A stretch of DNA of 64,000 nucleotides from Bacteriovoracaceae bacterium (GCA_023954635.1 JAGSHI010000001.1:80900-144899), one strand, 5' to 3'; counted from the first letter of the stretch, positions 27,067 through 36,378 are shown. Notes: a model not told the origin generated them from the sequence alone. Program-made: numbers and translations.

Positions 27067-28404
27067 ATGAAAAAAATAATTATTTGTATCTTTATAGTGA
27101 TATTCCCAATTCTTGCCCAGTCTCAAGAAGGTCTCACAGTTGTCGCTGTTGGTGAAGCAACAAGAGAACAAGATAAAATTTTGTTTGATGGTCCTTATAT
27201 AAAGGGACCAATGAATAACGTACAAATAAAAATGGCTGAAGAGCTAATGGAACTTTTTCGTAATGACTTTGCCTTTTATAAGAAGTCATTCTCTATTGAA
27301 AAAGGAATTGCTCGAAAAGGAACGATGTCAGGGGTTAAATATCAAGCTCTAAGGTCCAAAGGCATATCGTTTCTTTTACGGTTTGAAATAGAAGCTAAAG
27401 GACAAGATAGTCTTCAGTACTGGTTTGAGTTTCATCGTGTAGCAAAAGAAGAAATGCTTTATTCAAACAATGGGAATATTAGTAAATCAAAATTAAGAGA
27501 TATTGGTCATTCTCTCGCAGATAGTGCTTATAAAAAAGTGACTGGAAAGGAATCCATTTTTGGAAGTAAAATTTTATTTGTTTCAGATAAAGGAAGTAGC
27601 AGGAAAAATGTCGTAAAAGAACTTTATATGATGGACTTTGATGGACGACGTCGAAAAAAATTAACTCGTCATGGTGGGACTGTTATTTCTCCTGCCTTAT
27701 CTTTTGATAGAACAAAAGTTGCTTATAGTCTTATTAGGGCGAAAAGAGGGCGAAAAAGAAATGTTAATTTGTATATGATGGATTTAAAAACTGGCAAAAC
27801 CAGATTGTTAAGTTCAAGAAAGGGTTTAAATACAGGAGCTGTCTTCATGCCTGGAGATAAGAGTATTCTTCTCACTTTGAGTCACACTGGAAATGCTGAA
27901 ATTTACGAAATGAATCTTCAAAATAAAAAAATAAGAAAAATTACTAAGCATTTCTCCCCTGATGTTGATCCTTCTATTAAAGGGGATGGAACAATGATGG
28001 CCTTTTTATCTGGAAGATCTGGAGCAGCGATGATTTATACTGCTAACCCTAATGGTGTTGAGAAAGAAGTGAAACGAATTAGCTACGTCGGAAAGTTTAA
28101 TGCTACTCCAAGATTCAGTCCCGATGGTAAGGAAATCGCTTTTTCTTCCTGGTTAGACAACAGGTTCGATATTTTTAGAATAAATTCTGATGGTAGCGGA
28201 CTTTCAAGACTGACTAAGGATTTTGGCTCTAATGAGGATCCAACTTATTCAAATGATGGACAGTTTATTGCTTTCTCAAGCCAGCGTGTGCTTTCGCGAA
28301 CAAAGGCCACTCATAATATCTATATTTTAGACAGGGATGGGGAGATTGTAGGCCAAATCAGTAAGGATTTTGGTAACTGTATAACTCCTAGATGGTCTAA
28401 GTAG
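27067..28404 (+). CDS. tolB: TolB periplasmic beta-propeller protein
   Basis: 445 residues. A signal peptide (IICIFIVIFPILAQSQ). An N-terminal alpha/beta domain is followed by WD40-like PD40 repeats: SPALSFDRTKVAYS, GAVFMPGDKSILLTLS, PRFSPDGKEIAFSSW, PTYSNDGQFIAFSS. It binds Pal and colicin-like partners in other bacteria. It ends the tol operon; pal does not follow, and an NtrC-family gene with its own promoter comes next. Confidence 0.95.
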   Translation: MKKIIICIFIVIFPILAQSQEGLTVVAVGEATREQDKILFDGPYIKGPMNNVQIKMAEELMELFRNDFAFYKKSFSIEKGIARKGTMSGVKYQALRSKGISFLLRFEIEAKGQDSLQYWFEFHRVAKEEMLYSNNGNISKSKLRDIGHSLADSAYKKVTGKESIFGSKILFVSDKGSSRKNVVKELYMMDFDGRRRKKLTRHGGTVISPALSFDRTKVAYSLIRAKRGRKRNVNLYMMDLKTGKTRLLSSRKGLNTGAVFMPGDKSILLTLSHTGNAEIYEMNLQNKKIRKITKHFSPDVDPSIKGDGTMMAFLSGRSGAAMIYTANPNGVEKEVKRISYVGKFNATPRFSPDGKEIAFSSWLDNRFDIFRINSDGSGLSRLTKDFGSNEDPTYSNDGQFIAFSSQRVLSRTKATHNIYILDRDGEIVGQISKDFGNCITPRWSK

Positions 28405-28456
28405 CCGAAATTACCTGAATCACTGCAAAAACTTTAAACAACCGAGTCTTTTTGTC

Positions 28457-28485
28457 TTGTAAAAATTTCAGACGCACTGTATTAT
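28457..28485 (+). promoter_or_regulatory. Predicted sigma-70 promoter for the NtrC-family gene
   Basis: TTGTAA (28457-28462), 17 bases, TATTAT (28480-28485); the start codon is 66 bp further on. Confidence 0.45.
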
Positions 28486-28551
28486 GTTCACAGTTACCGC
28501 GTTGCGTTATTGTCGTGTTCATCTTGTAAATAGTTGTTGTAGGAGTTGTAA

Positions 28552-30102
28552 ATGAGTGAAGCCACCGTATTGTCCCCAGAACTAGAAAGACTATCAAGTA
28601 TCCTTTTTGCATCATTAGATGAGAAATTCTTTTTCTCAGAAGTTTGTAAGCACTTTCATAATAAAATTGTTAAATCAGATTTGACTCAGGTCTATTTGAT
28701 TCATTCTGACATGACTGCTGAGTTAGTTTCTGTTGATGGGAAACGATCTAAGAAGTCATCAATTATTGAAAAAGGTTCGGGTCCAGTAGGACACGTTATT
28801 AGAACGAAAAAAGCATACTTTTCAAATAGTGTTGAAAGAGATCCACTCTTTCATATTGAAAAAGAGAATGGAGTTAAGTCAGCATTGATTGTTCCTGTTT
28901 CTCATGAAGGAATTGTTATTGCAGCCATTCAGTTCAATGGAATCGAAAGTGAATTAGAATACTCTAGGGATCATATTACTGAAGTTATCTCTATTCTAAA
29001 TCAAATTAAAAAGCCTCTTGCTAATATGAAAATGTATTTAGCTGCTAAGTTTCTTAATGAAACATTAATTAAGCAAATTGAAAGTAAAGAAAAAGAATTA
29101 GAAGAAAGTAAAAAAGGTCTTCAGATCAGTGATACTTTCAAAATTGAAGATAAAGAAATTATTGGTAAATCAGATTCAATGAGATCTCTACTAGATCTAG
29201 TCGAAAAAGTATCAAAATCTTCAGCAAATGCTTTGATTGAAGGTGAGTCTGGAACAGGTAAAGAAATGGTAGCTCGAAAAATTCACTGCCATAGCTCTCA
29301 TTCAGACCAGTCTTTTGCTTCTGTTGATTGTTCTTCAATGAGTGAGATTCAGTTAGAGTCAGAACTTTTTGGTGAAGAAACCCATGATTTCTCAAGAGGA
29401 CCAGTAGTTAAGAATGGTCTAATTGAACTTGCTAATAATGGAACACTTTTCATTAACAATATTGAAAAGATGCCACTAAGTATTCAAACAAAACTTATCC
29501 AGTTTCTAAATGAAGGTCTTGCTTTCAGAATGAATGGACAAGTTCCTTATAGATCAACAGTAAGAATTATGGCCGCTACAACAAGAAGATTGTCAGAAGA
29601 TGTTGAGTCTAATCTTTTTAGAGAAGATCTATACTACTCTTTAAATACAGTTACATTGAGAGTTCCAGGACTTTCTGAAAGAAAAGAAGATATCGAAGTA
29701 CTAGCAAATCACTTCCTTAATAAAGATAAGGTTTCTTGTGACCATAAAACTTTATCTCCATGTGTAATCTCTAAACTTCTTGAGTACTCATGGCCAGGTA
29801 ACGTTAGAGAGCTACAAAATGTAATGGAAAGAGCATATATACTTGCAGATGGAATGATCGTTCACAAAGATCACCTTGCAGATAGTATCTCTAACTGTGA
29901 AGAAAAAGTTGAAGAGGAAGAAGAAGTAAATGTTTCTTTTTCTGAGCTCACACTTGATGCACTAGAAAGACTGCATATTACTAGAACTCTAGATCATCTT
30001 GGTGGAAACAAAACAAAAACGGCCAAGACTCTCGGAATTACTGTGAAGACCCTTTATAACAAGCTTCATAGTTACGGGATGATCGCACCTAAAGAGGCCT
30101 AG
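28552..30102 (+). CDS. NtrC-family GAF-AAA-Fis regulator lacking GAFTGA and Walker B acids
   Basis: 516 residues: GAF domain (about 10-165), coiled linker, AAA+ domain (about 200-430) and a Fis-type helix-turn-helix (LERLHITRTLDHLGGNKTKT..TLGITVKTLYNKL). Walker A GESGTGKE is intact (Lys237). The loop that contacts sigma-54, normally GAFTGA, reads HDFSRG (278-283), and the Walker B of GTLFLDEI reads GTLFINNI, with Asn302-Asn303 in place of Asp-Glu. The Arg of DLYYRLN is Ser. It should still dimerise and bind DNA, but activation of sigma-54 polymerase by ATP hydrolysis is unlikely. Possible roles: repressor, or sigma-70-type regulator controlled by a GAF ligand. Predicted promoter upstream; monocistronic. 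Confidence 0.9.
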   Translation: MSEATVLSPELERLSSILFASLDEKFFFSEVCKHFHNKIVKSDLTQVYLIHSDMTAELVSVDGKRSKKSSIIEKGSGPVGHVIRTKKAYFSNSVERDPLFHIEKENGVKSALIVPVSHEGIVIAAIQFNGIESELEYSRDHITEVISILNQIKKPLANMKMYLAAKFLNETLIKQIESKEKELEESKKGLQISDTFKIEDKEIIGKSDSMRSLLDLVEKVSKSSANALIEGESGTGKEMVARKIHCHSSHSDQSFASVDCSSMSEIQLESELFGEETHDFSRGPVVKNGLIELANNGTLFINNIEKMPLSIQTKLIQFLNEGLAFRMNGQVPYRSTVRIMAATTRRLSEDVESNLFREDLYYSLNTVTLRVPGLSERKEDIEVLANHFLNKDKVSCDHKTLSPCVISKLLEYSWPGNVRELQNVMERAYILADGMIVHKDHLADSISNCEEKVEEEEEVNVSFSELTLDALERLHITRTLDHLGGNKTKTAKTLGITVKTLYNKLHSYGMIAPKEA

Positions 30103-30214
30103 GAACTGTTGGTACAGGGCGTAGAGAATGCGCCCTAGGTCATCAATAGACCCCTCGATTTGTTTTATTGAATTAGTAAAAGTAGAATTTAGCTTCAAAG
30201 CGTAGGAGAAATAT

Positions 30215-30415
30215 ATGTCAAAGCAAACAGCAGCAGTAGCAGAGGCCCCAGCAAAGGCACCGAAAAGTGGATTCCGTTCAAATGTAGATATCGAAAACTT
30301 CTACAGATTCGTACATGAAAATGGACTAAGAAATGAAGCTGTTCAACTTTTAGAATTTGTTCAATCAAAGTTGGTAAAGCCTAAGAAAAGAGGAAGAAGA
30401 AAAAAGATACAATAA
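30215..30415 (+). CDS. Small basic protein of unknown function
   Basis: 66 residues, with TAGGAG 7 bp ahead of the ATG. An Ala/Lys/Pro N-terminal tail leads to a helical core (NVDIENFYRFVHENGLRNEAVQLLEFVQSKLV) and a strongly basic end (KPKKRGRRKK) that could touch nucleic acid. A clean hairpin terminator follows, supporting an independent, expressed gene. No family recognised. Confidence 0.75.
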   Translation: MSKQTAAVAEAPAKAPKSGFRSNVDIENFYRFVHENGLRNEAVQLLEFVQSKLVKPKKRGRRKKIQ

Positions 30416-30424
30416 GTTATATAA

Positions 30425-30446
30425 CAGGAGCCTAGGATGGCTCCTG
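30425..30446 (+). terminator. Rho-independent terminator of the small basic protein gene
   Basis: An 8-bp stem CAGGAGCC/GGCTCCTG with loop TAGGAT, followed by AGTTTATT. Confidence 0.7.
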
Positions 30447-30480
30447 AGTTTATTAAAAAGACAATAGGGAAGTCATCTCA

Positions 30481-31911
30481 ATTAAAAAATCAAAACCAAA
30501 TGTCATATTCGATCCTTTATATGGGTTTATAAAACTCACTCCTACTGAATACGAAATTATTCATAGTCCATTCTATCAGCGTCTTAGATGGATTAAGCAA
30601 CTAGGATTTTCTTCTTATGTATTCCCTGGAGCTGAACACTCCAGGTTTGGTCACTCTATCGGAGTGATGTATAACGCTCATAAAATTCTTCAAAGCTGTG
30701 GGCGTGCAGTTCCAGATGAGAAATTATTTGATCCGAGTTGTACTGATAAAAATACTCTTTATCATAAATCTGTCCGACTAGGTGCCTTGTTGCACGATAT
30801 TGGGACATTTTGTTTTTCACATACAACTGAAGCCGCTTATATATCTTTTGGCGAGACTACAAATGTCAAAGGGGGAAAAGGCCTTAAAGATGACCACGAA
30901 AACCTTGGGTCATATATTATCAAAAATACAAATTATGAAGGTGGGCTTACCCACATATTAAGTAAACACAATATTGATCCTCAAACTGTTTCTGACTTAG
31001 TGAAGGGAACTCACTCTTCTTATCTCGCGAATCAGATCTTACACTCTGAAATCGATTGTGATCGAATGGATTATCTACTTAGAGATGCTCACTATACTGG
31101 TTTGAAGTATGGAGCCTACGATAGAGATTATCTTCTTTATCACTTTGAGGTGATGAAGGTTGCTAATCACGACATACTAACAATCAAGAACAATGCAATT
31201 CACTGTGTGGAAGACTTCTTGAATTCAAGATTTGCATGGTATTCCCAAGTGATTCGTTCCCCAAGGGGAGCTAAGTATGATGCTATTGCTGAAAGGATTT
31301 GTTTTCACTTTCTAGAAAAGGGATGGATTTATAAATACTCTGACCTTCTTGAGATGATTAATGACAACCCAATGAAGTTTTTAGGGTTTAATGATAATTA
31401 TTTTATCAATACAGTTCATCATAGATACTCAAGTGGAGATCTCGATGCGCATCCAGCAATAAAAGAAATGGCACATACCTTATTATTAGAACGTGGTGCC
31501 AGGACTATTAGAGCTCCTGAACTAACTCAGACTTTAATGAATCAAGATGATGAAAAAACAAATGAAAAACTTTATAAAAAAGCAGAAGGTAAAATCGAAG
31601 AGATTGAAACTTTCTTAAAAAAGAATGGCTCTGATTCTGACTGGATTATTAGTGACCTTCCGAAGAAGCCAATTATATTTGTTCAATCTAAAGAACAAAT
31701 TATAAAAAAGAAGACATGCGAAAATGTTTTACTTGAAAGAGATCCTGTTAAGATTAGTTACGACAATGGAGATATCAAACTTTTAGCTGAGGTTGAAAGC
31801 TCTGTTATTTCAAGATTACAAAATCTAAATAACTTTATCCCCAACGTATTCGTTTCTAAAACTGCTTATGACCGCCTTTTAAAGGCCGGTATTGTTGAAG
31901 ACGCTCTCTAA
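30481..31911 (+). CDS. SAMHD1-like HD-domain phosphohydrolase, non-canonical start
   Basis: The first canonical starts (GTG 30661, ATG 30664) fall inside the domain, after the metal-binding His of FGHSIGV. The conserved start of the fold, FDPLYGFIKLTPTEYEIIHSPFYQRLRWIKQLG, lies upstream in frame. Between TAA 30454 and that region there is no ATG, GTG or TTG. ATT 30481, 8 bp after AGGGAAG, is my best start (ATC 30475 is the alternative), giving 476 residues. HD motif: His in FGHS, HD in ALLHDIGTFCFSH, Asp in SEIDCDRMDYLLRDA. SAMHD1 relatives remove triphosphate from dNTPs; whether this one does, and whether it protects against phage, is unknown. Confidence 0.8.
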   Translation: MKKSKPNVIFDPLYGFIKLTPTEYEIIHSPFYQRLRWIKQLGFSSYVFPGAEHSRFGHSIGVMYNAHKILQSCGRAVPDEKLFDPSCTDKNTLYHKSVRLGALLHDIGTFCFSHTTEAAYISFGETTNVKGGKGLKDDHENLGSYIIKNTNYEGGLTHILSKHNIDPQTVSDLVKGTHSSYLANQILHSEIDCDRMDYLLRDAHYTGLKYGAYDRDYLLYHFEVMKVANHDILTIKNNAIHCVEDFLNSRFAWYSQVIRSPRGAKYDAIAERICFHFLEKGWIYKYSDLLEMINDNPMKFLGFNDNYFINTVHHRYSSGDLDAHPAIKEMAHTLLLERGARTIRAPELTQTLMNQDDEKTNEKLYKKAEGKIEEIETFLKKNGSDSDWIISDLPKKPIIFVQSKEQIIKKKTCENVLLERDPVKISYDNGDIKLLAEVESSVISRLQNLNNFIPNVFVSKTAYDRLLKAGIVEDAL

Positions 31912-32013
31912 TAAACTCTTACAATATTATTTTGGACAATGATAATCTCGTCATTCTGTTTGCTTTTTCATATGCTTATCCAAACAAAAGTTTAAAAATT
32001 GCAGGGAGTAAGC

Positions 32014-33600
32014 ATGAAAAATTTGTTGATAATATTCAGCATCCTATTTGTCACAACAGCATTTTCAAAAACAAGATTTGCTCACCCAAATCAAATTATT
32101 ATTGGTCACGATGGAGATACCTCTTCTCTCATTAAATCTATTTTCAAAAATGGTCTTGATGAGATGATAGAAGTAAAGCAAATAGGAAATACACATTTTC
32201 ATTTGTTAGAAGCAAATCCAACTCTAAAGCTAAGCGAATATATTACAGATTTTAAAATGCAATCGACTGTCGACTGGGTCGCTCCTAATTATGTTTACCT
32301 AGGTGACTACATGGAGTTCTCTCCAAATGATCCTGTTTATAAAAAACAGTATCATCACTCAATCATTAGAAGTGAAGAAGCTTGGGATATTTCCACAGGA
32401 GAGAAAGAGATAGTCGTCGCTGTTACTGATGATGGATTTAAACTTGATCATGAAGACCTTTCGAATATTTGGTACACAAATCCAAATGAAATTATTGGAA
32501 ATGGAATTGATGACGATGGGAACGGATATATTGACGATACTGTCGGTTGGGACTTCAACGAAGGTGATAATAGTCCAATGAGTGACTCTCGAAATGGATC
32601 ACATGGAACTCATGTCGCAGGAATCGTTGGCGCTGGCTTTAATAATGGAATTGGAGTCACTGGATTCGGTCCTAAGATTAAAGTTATGCCATTAAAGTTT
32701 TATGGTACAAAGGCTTGGACTTCAGCCATGGTTTTGGAAACGTATACATATGCCGCCAACAATGGAGCTAACATAATCACAACGAGTTATTACATTGATA
32801 ACTTTGTAGGTGATACAGCTTATGAAAAGGCACTTAGTTATGCTTATTCTAAAGGGCTTATCCTTTTTAACAGTGCAGGGAATGGAAATAAGAAACAATC
32901 ACCCCGTACAAAATTCACAAAGATGATTTTAGTCGCTTCAACAAAAAGTAAAAATTCGAGAAGAGCTAAAAAAGATCATAAGAGTAGCTTTTCAAACTAC
33001 GGAAGAGGAGTGGATATCGCAGCCCCAGGTGATCCAATTCATTCAACAGGAAGAAGCTTAAGTTATGTTGATATGAGTGGAACAAGTATGGCCGCACCAA
33101 ACGCTGCAGGTCTTGCTGCTCTTATCTGGTCTGTTCACCCAAGCTATACACGAGACCAGGTTGTGGCGAAATTAATGACTTCAACTGATAACATCGATGT
33201 ACTAAATACTAGGTATAAAAACCTTCTAGGAAGTGGACGAATTAACGCCAAGGTTGCTGTCGAAGACAAAGTAGCTCCCGTGACGATAAGAGATTCTTGG
33301 TACGATAGTAAAACTAAAACCTACAATCTCCACTTAAGAGGAACTCTTGATCCTCAGACTTTCAATAGAAGAGGTGGAATTATTTTAAGAAGAAATAGTA
33401 GCGAAGAGGAAATCTTAGCTGAATTTGAAAATGAGTATTTTATTGCAACAAATGTCTTAAAGATAAAGGTTGAAAATACTGGCTCATATGAATTGATAGT
33501 TAAATCCTCGGCCTTCCTTGATCCATTCGGTCAGGAATTAGATGGTGATCTAAATGGAAATGCTGGAGGAGATTATCAATCTCAATTCGTAGTAAGATAA
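32014..33600 (+). CDS. Exported subtilisin-like serine protease (S8)
   Basis: 528 residues from ATG 32014, preceded by GGGAG; a TTG at 31999 is less likely. A signal peptide (LLIIFSILFVTTAFSK). A propeptide-like stretch runs to about 95. The S8 triad is Asp139 (VAVTDDG), His197 (GSHGTHVAG) and Ser358 (SGTSMAAP). A calcium-type loop GNGIDDDGNGYIDD follows the Asp. The C-terminal 100 residues form a small beta domain. Probably secreted and active. Single gene with a strong terminator. Confidence 0.93.
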   Translation: MKNLLIIFSILFVTTAFSKTRFAHPNQIIIGHDGDTSSLIKSIFKNGLDEMIEVKQIGNTHFHLLEANPTLKLSEYITDFKMQSTVDWVAPNYVYLGDYMEFSPNDPVYKKQYHHSIIRSEEAWDISTGEKEIVVAVTDDGFKLDHEDLSNIWYTNPNEIIGNGIDDDGNGYIDDTVGWDFNEGDNSPMSDSRNGSHGTHVAGIVGAGFNNGIGVTGFGPKIKVMPLKFYGTKAWTSAMVLETYTYAANNGANIITTSYYIDNFVGDTAYEKALSYAYSKGLILFNSAGNGNKKQSPRTKFTKMILVASTKSKNSRRAKKDHKSSFSNYGRGVDIAAPGDPIHSTGRSLSYVDMSGTSMAAPNAAGLAALIWSVHPSYTRDQVVAKLMTSTDNIDVLNTRYKNLLGSGRINAKVAVEDKVAPVTIRDSWYDSKTKTYNLHLRGTLDPQTFNRRGGIILRRNSSEEEILAEFENEYFIATNVLKIKVENTGSYELIVKSSAFLDPFGQELDGDLNGNAGGDYQSQFVVR

Positions 33601-33607
33601 AATTATA

Positions 33608-33638
33608 TAGGCTTTCAAGAACATTTCCTGAAAGCCTA
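33608..33638 (+). terminator. Rho-independent terminator after the subtilase
   Basis: A perfect 10-bp stem TAGGCTTTCA/TGAAAGCCTA with an 11-base loop, followed by CTTTTCTTT. Confidence 0.85.
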
Positions 33639-33701
33639 CTTTTCTTTAATAATTTCAAGCCTTTAAAAATCCTACCAAAAAGCTATAATAATTTCCCTAA
33701 C

Positions 33702-33756
33702 TTTACTTGAGTTAGAGTTATCTGGTAAAATATTAATGCAGTTGGTGTTTCCAACT
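33702..33756 (+). promoter_or_regulatory. Predicted promoter and 5'-leader hairpin ahead of ftsE
   Basis: TTTACT (33702-33707), 18 bases, TAAAAT (33726-33731). In the leader, AGTTGG/CCAACT (33740-33756) forms a 6-bp hairpin with a 5-base loop, 46 bp before ATG 33803. The function of the hairpin is unknown. Confidence 0.4.
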
Positions 33757-33802
33757 ACTTCGAATCAGGATGATTTGAACCAATAGCTTAAGGATAGGCA
33801 TC

Positions 33803-34516
33803 ATGAACTTTCAGCAATCTCAAACCTTTACAGGCCAAAAGAATACCGGTGTTCAAGGAACGCTTGGCAATAATCTTTTTAAACTAGAGGATGTCTCAGT
33901 TACTTTTGGAGACATAAGGGCCTTAATTAATATCAAGTTAAGTATAGATAAGGGTGAGATTGTTTTTGTTACAGGTGCTTCTGGAGCAGGAAAGACATCA
34001 TTATTAGGACTTCTTTCTGGAGATCTTAAACCAGACAGTGGTCGTGTTTCTGTTCCTTCACCACGAAGATGTTTTATCTCTAAGGTGTTTCAAGATTTAC
34101 GCTTAGAGAATAGAAAAACATGTGAGCAAAACCTGTGGGCCGCCTATGACTCAACAATTTATGACAACAAAAAAGAATTTAAAAAAGATTTAGAGGATCT
34201 CGCTGGAGTACTTGGCTTTGATAATAGACTAGATCTAAAAATTAAAGATGCTAACGGTGGTTTGAAACAGAAGATCGCTATTGCAAGGGCACTTTTATCT
34301 AAACCAGATGTTTTTATTGCAGATGAGCCTACAGCAAGTTTAGATACTGGGAATGCTCGTCGGCTCTTCGAAGTGTTAAACATCTATAACGTTAAAAAAG
34401 GCATGACAGTTATTTGGGCATCTCACAATAAAGAGCTCGTGAAGAACTTCAGTGGAAGAATAATACATTTAGAAAATGGAAAACTGATCTATACGGGGCA
34501 TGCATGTTTTATTTGA
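33803..34516 (+). CDS. ftsE: FtsE-like ABC transporter ATPase
   Basis: 237 residues. Walker A GASGAGKT (58-65), signature NGGLKQKIAIARAL in the C-loop place, Walker B VFIADEPTASLD, and switch His in WASHN. About 25 residues precede the usual FtsE start. Together with the next gene it forms FtsEX, which works at the division site to activate murein amidases through EnvC; envC follows directly. Its stop overlaps the ftsX start region. Confidence 0.9.
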   Translation: MNFQQSQTFTGQKNTGVQGTLGNNLFKLEDVSVTFGDIRALINIKLSIDKGEIVFVTGASGAGKTSLLGLLSGDLKPDSGRVSVPSPRRCFISKVFQDLRLENRKTCEQNLWAAYDSTIYDNKKEFKKDLEDLAGVLGFDNRLDLKIKDANGGLKQKIAIARALLSKPDVFIADEPTASLDTGNARRLFEVLNIYNVKKGMTVIWASHNKELVKNFSGRIIHLENGKLIYTGHACFI

Positions 34517-35298
34517 TGAATTTTTTTAAGTCTCTTTTAAGCAATCCTATAAAAGGATTAACCTTTATCGTTCTAACATTTTTATTTGTAGGATCTTCTT
34601 TCTATGGAACAAAAATTGAGAAGAGCTTACTTAAGGGTGTTTCTAAGATGGAGAAGGGAGCGAGTTTCTTTGCTCTTGTCGATTCTAGAGAAAACAATCA
34701 AAGAATTGCACGAAAATTAAGAGATCTTCCAGGTGTCGAAAAAGTAAGTGTGCTTTCAAAGTCTGATGTTTCGTCATCATTAGATAACTTATTAAAGACG
34801 TTAGATGTCGGGATTTCGAAAGACTTATTAGATCTCAGTTTCTCTGGGCTTCAAATTGAATTTCAAAAAGGTCTTCCTTCGCGAAGTCAGAACTTAATTA
34901 GAAGTTACTTATCACGACTCGTTGGAACAGAAAAACTTACAATGGGAGCCGTTAATAAAGAGTCGATAGGACAGAAGAAAAAAAGAGGCTCAATCGTCAA
35001 TTTTATTAGAATATATTTTGGTCCGATTTTAACTGGGATCATGGGATTCTCATGGTTGGTTTTCTTTCTCTTTTTTAGGAAATCAATATTAAGAGATGCT
35101 TACTTAGCAGAGCAGTTCCAACGTAGAAAAAGTGTCGGTATTAAAACTCTGAGCGTGGGGTTTGTAACATTATTTTCGATTTCTTCTGGGATTTTCATTA
35201 CTTTATTTGGAAAGCCTGAAATTGTTCAAATTTTATTTGTGATGACTGTATTATTCATGGTGACTATTGTTCACATGAAAAAGACTGAGTGGGAGTAA
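34504..35298 (+). CDS. ftsX: FtsX-like permease
   Basis: 264 residues; the start may be ATG 34504 or ATG 34516, which overlaps the ftsE stop (TGATG). One membrane helix near the N-terminus (GLTFIVLTFLFVGSSFYG), a periplasmic domain with RKLRDLPGVEKVSVLSKSD as in other FtsX, then three helices (GPILTGIMGFSWLVFFLFF and two more). In other bacteria the periplasmic loop holds EnvC. The 3' end overlaps the start of envC by 10 bp. Confidence 0.88.
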   Translation: MFYLMNFFKSLLSNPIKGLTFIVLTFLFVGSSFYGTKIEKSLLKGVSKMEKGASFFALVDSRENNQRIARKLRDLPGVEKVSVLSKSDVSSSLDNLLKTLDVGISKDLLDLSFSGLQIEFQKGLPSRSQNLIRSYLSRLVGTEKLTMGAVNKESIGQKKKRGSIVNFIRIYFGPILTGIMGFSWLVFFLFFRKSILRDAYLAEQFQRRKSVGIKTLSVGFVTLFSISSGIFITLFGKPEIVQILFVMTVLFMVTIVHMKKTEWE

Positions 35299-36356
35299 TT
35301 ATTAAAATCTTACTAAGCTCCCTCTTATTAACCCTATGCTTTCAACAAAACTCTTTTGCTGCTAAAAAAGCCCCGTCAAAAAAGAAAGTTTCTCTTTCTA
35401 GAGTACACAATAAAATTAGGAAGCAAGGTCATGTTATTCGTAAACTTAAAAAGCAAATATCTAGACTTGAATCCAACTTAGGGGACAGTAACAAAAGGTA
35501 CCTTTCTATTGTCACAAAAAAGAAAGAAATCGAAGTTCAATTCTATGAAATTAATAATAATCTAGAAAAAGAACAGAAAAGGCTGGAAGAAGAAGTCTTT
35601 AAATCACGTAAGTTATTATCTGGAGTTCTTGTCAATAGGTTCTCAGCAGATCAGAGCATGACAGGACTATTGGGTCAAAAAGTTCTTGTTAAAGAACTTG
35701 GCAATAGAATCGTTAATATGGAAAAGGCCCTAGGAAAAATTAAGAATCAAAGAAAGGATATATCTGACCTAGAGTCCAGATTGGTAGAATATCGAAATCT
35801 TGAAAATGAACTTGGACAACTCTTATCAGGCTTAGAGTTGCAAAAAAGAGAAAAGACAACAAAGTATCTAATTGAAGTTGATAGAAAAGATAAACTTCAA
35901 GCTTCTTATGACAGGTTGAGGTCTAAAAAGTTAAGAAAAATGTCAAAGAAGGATCTCGCAAATATCGGCTATAGCTTCAATTCTCCTTTAGGTGAATACG
36001 TTGGAATGGAGTTTGATAAAAAAGGTGTCACATATAAATACAAAGGTCGCAAACCAGTTCTGACCACTGCCGCTGGAAAAATTATGTATCAAGGGACATT
36101 ATCAAACTTTGGTAATGTTATTATGATCGACCATGGAAAAGAGACGAGAAGCATCATTCTAGGAAAGTTTGTTCCAAAAGTGGCTAAAGGAACGCGAGTT
36201 AGAAAGGGTGACGTTCTGGGCTATACTCGAGATTCAAGAAACCAAGAAGAAAAATTATATTTTGAAGTGCGACAAAAAAACAAGGTTCAGAATACGATCC
36301 TATTACTCGATAGGAAATCCTTGGCCAAGAATGATGTAAAATCGGATAATACCTGA
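35289..36356 (+). CDS. envC: EnvC-like murein hydrolase activator
   Basis: 355 residues from GTG 35289, inside the end of ftsX. A signal peptide ends at NSFAA. A long coiled coil (about 35-215) is followed by a degenerate LytM domain (about 230-340): FNSPLGEYVGM, GNVIMIDHGKETRSIILGKF, GTRVRKGDVLGYT, LYFEVRQ. The zinc ligands of active M23 enzymes are incomplete, as in EnvC of E. coli, which activates AmiA/AmiB without cutting murein itself. Order ftsE-ftsX-envC supports the role. Confidence 0.9.
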   Translation: MGVIIKILLSSLLLTLCFQQNSFAAKKAPSKKKVSLSRVHNKIRKQGHVIRKLKKQISRLESNLGDSNKRYLSIVTKKKEIEVQFYEINNNLEKEQKRLEEEVFKSRKLLSGVLVNRFSADQSMTGLLGQKVLVKELGNRIVNMEKALGKIKNQRKDISDLESRLVEYRNLENELGQLLSGLELQKREKTTKYLIEVDRKDKLQASYDRLRSKKLRKMSKKDLANIGYSFNSPLGEYVGMEFDKKGVTYKYKGRKPVLTTAAGKIMYQGTLSNFGNVIMIDHGKETRSIILGKFVPKVAKGTRVRKGDVLGYTRDSRNQEEKLYFEVRQKNKVQNTILLLDRKSLAKNDVKSDNT

Positions 36357-36378
36357 AATATATTAAAAGGTTTGTAAA

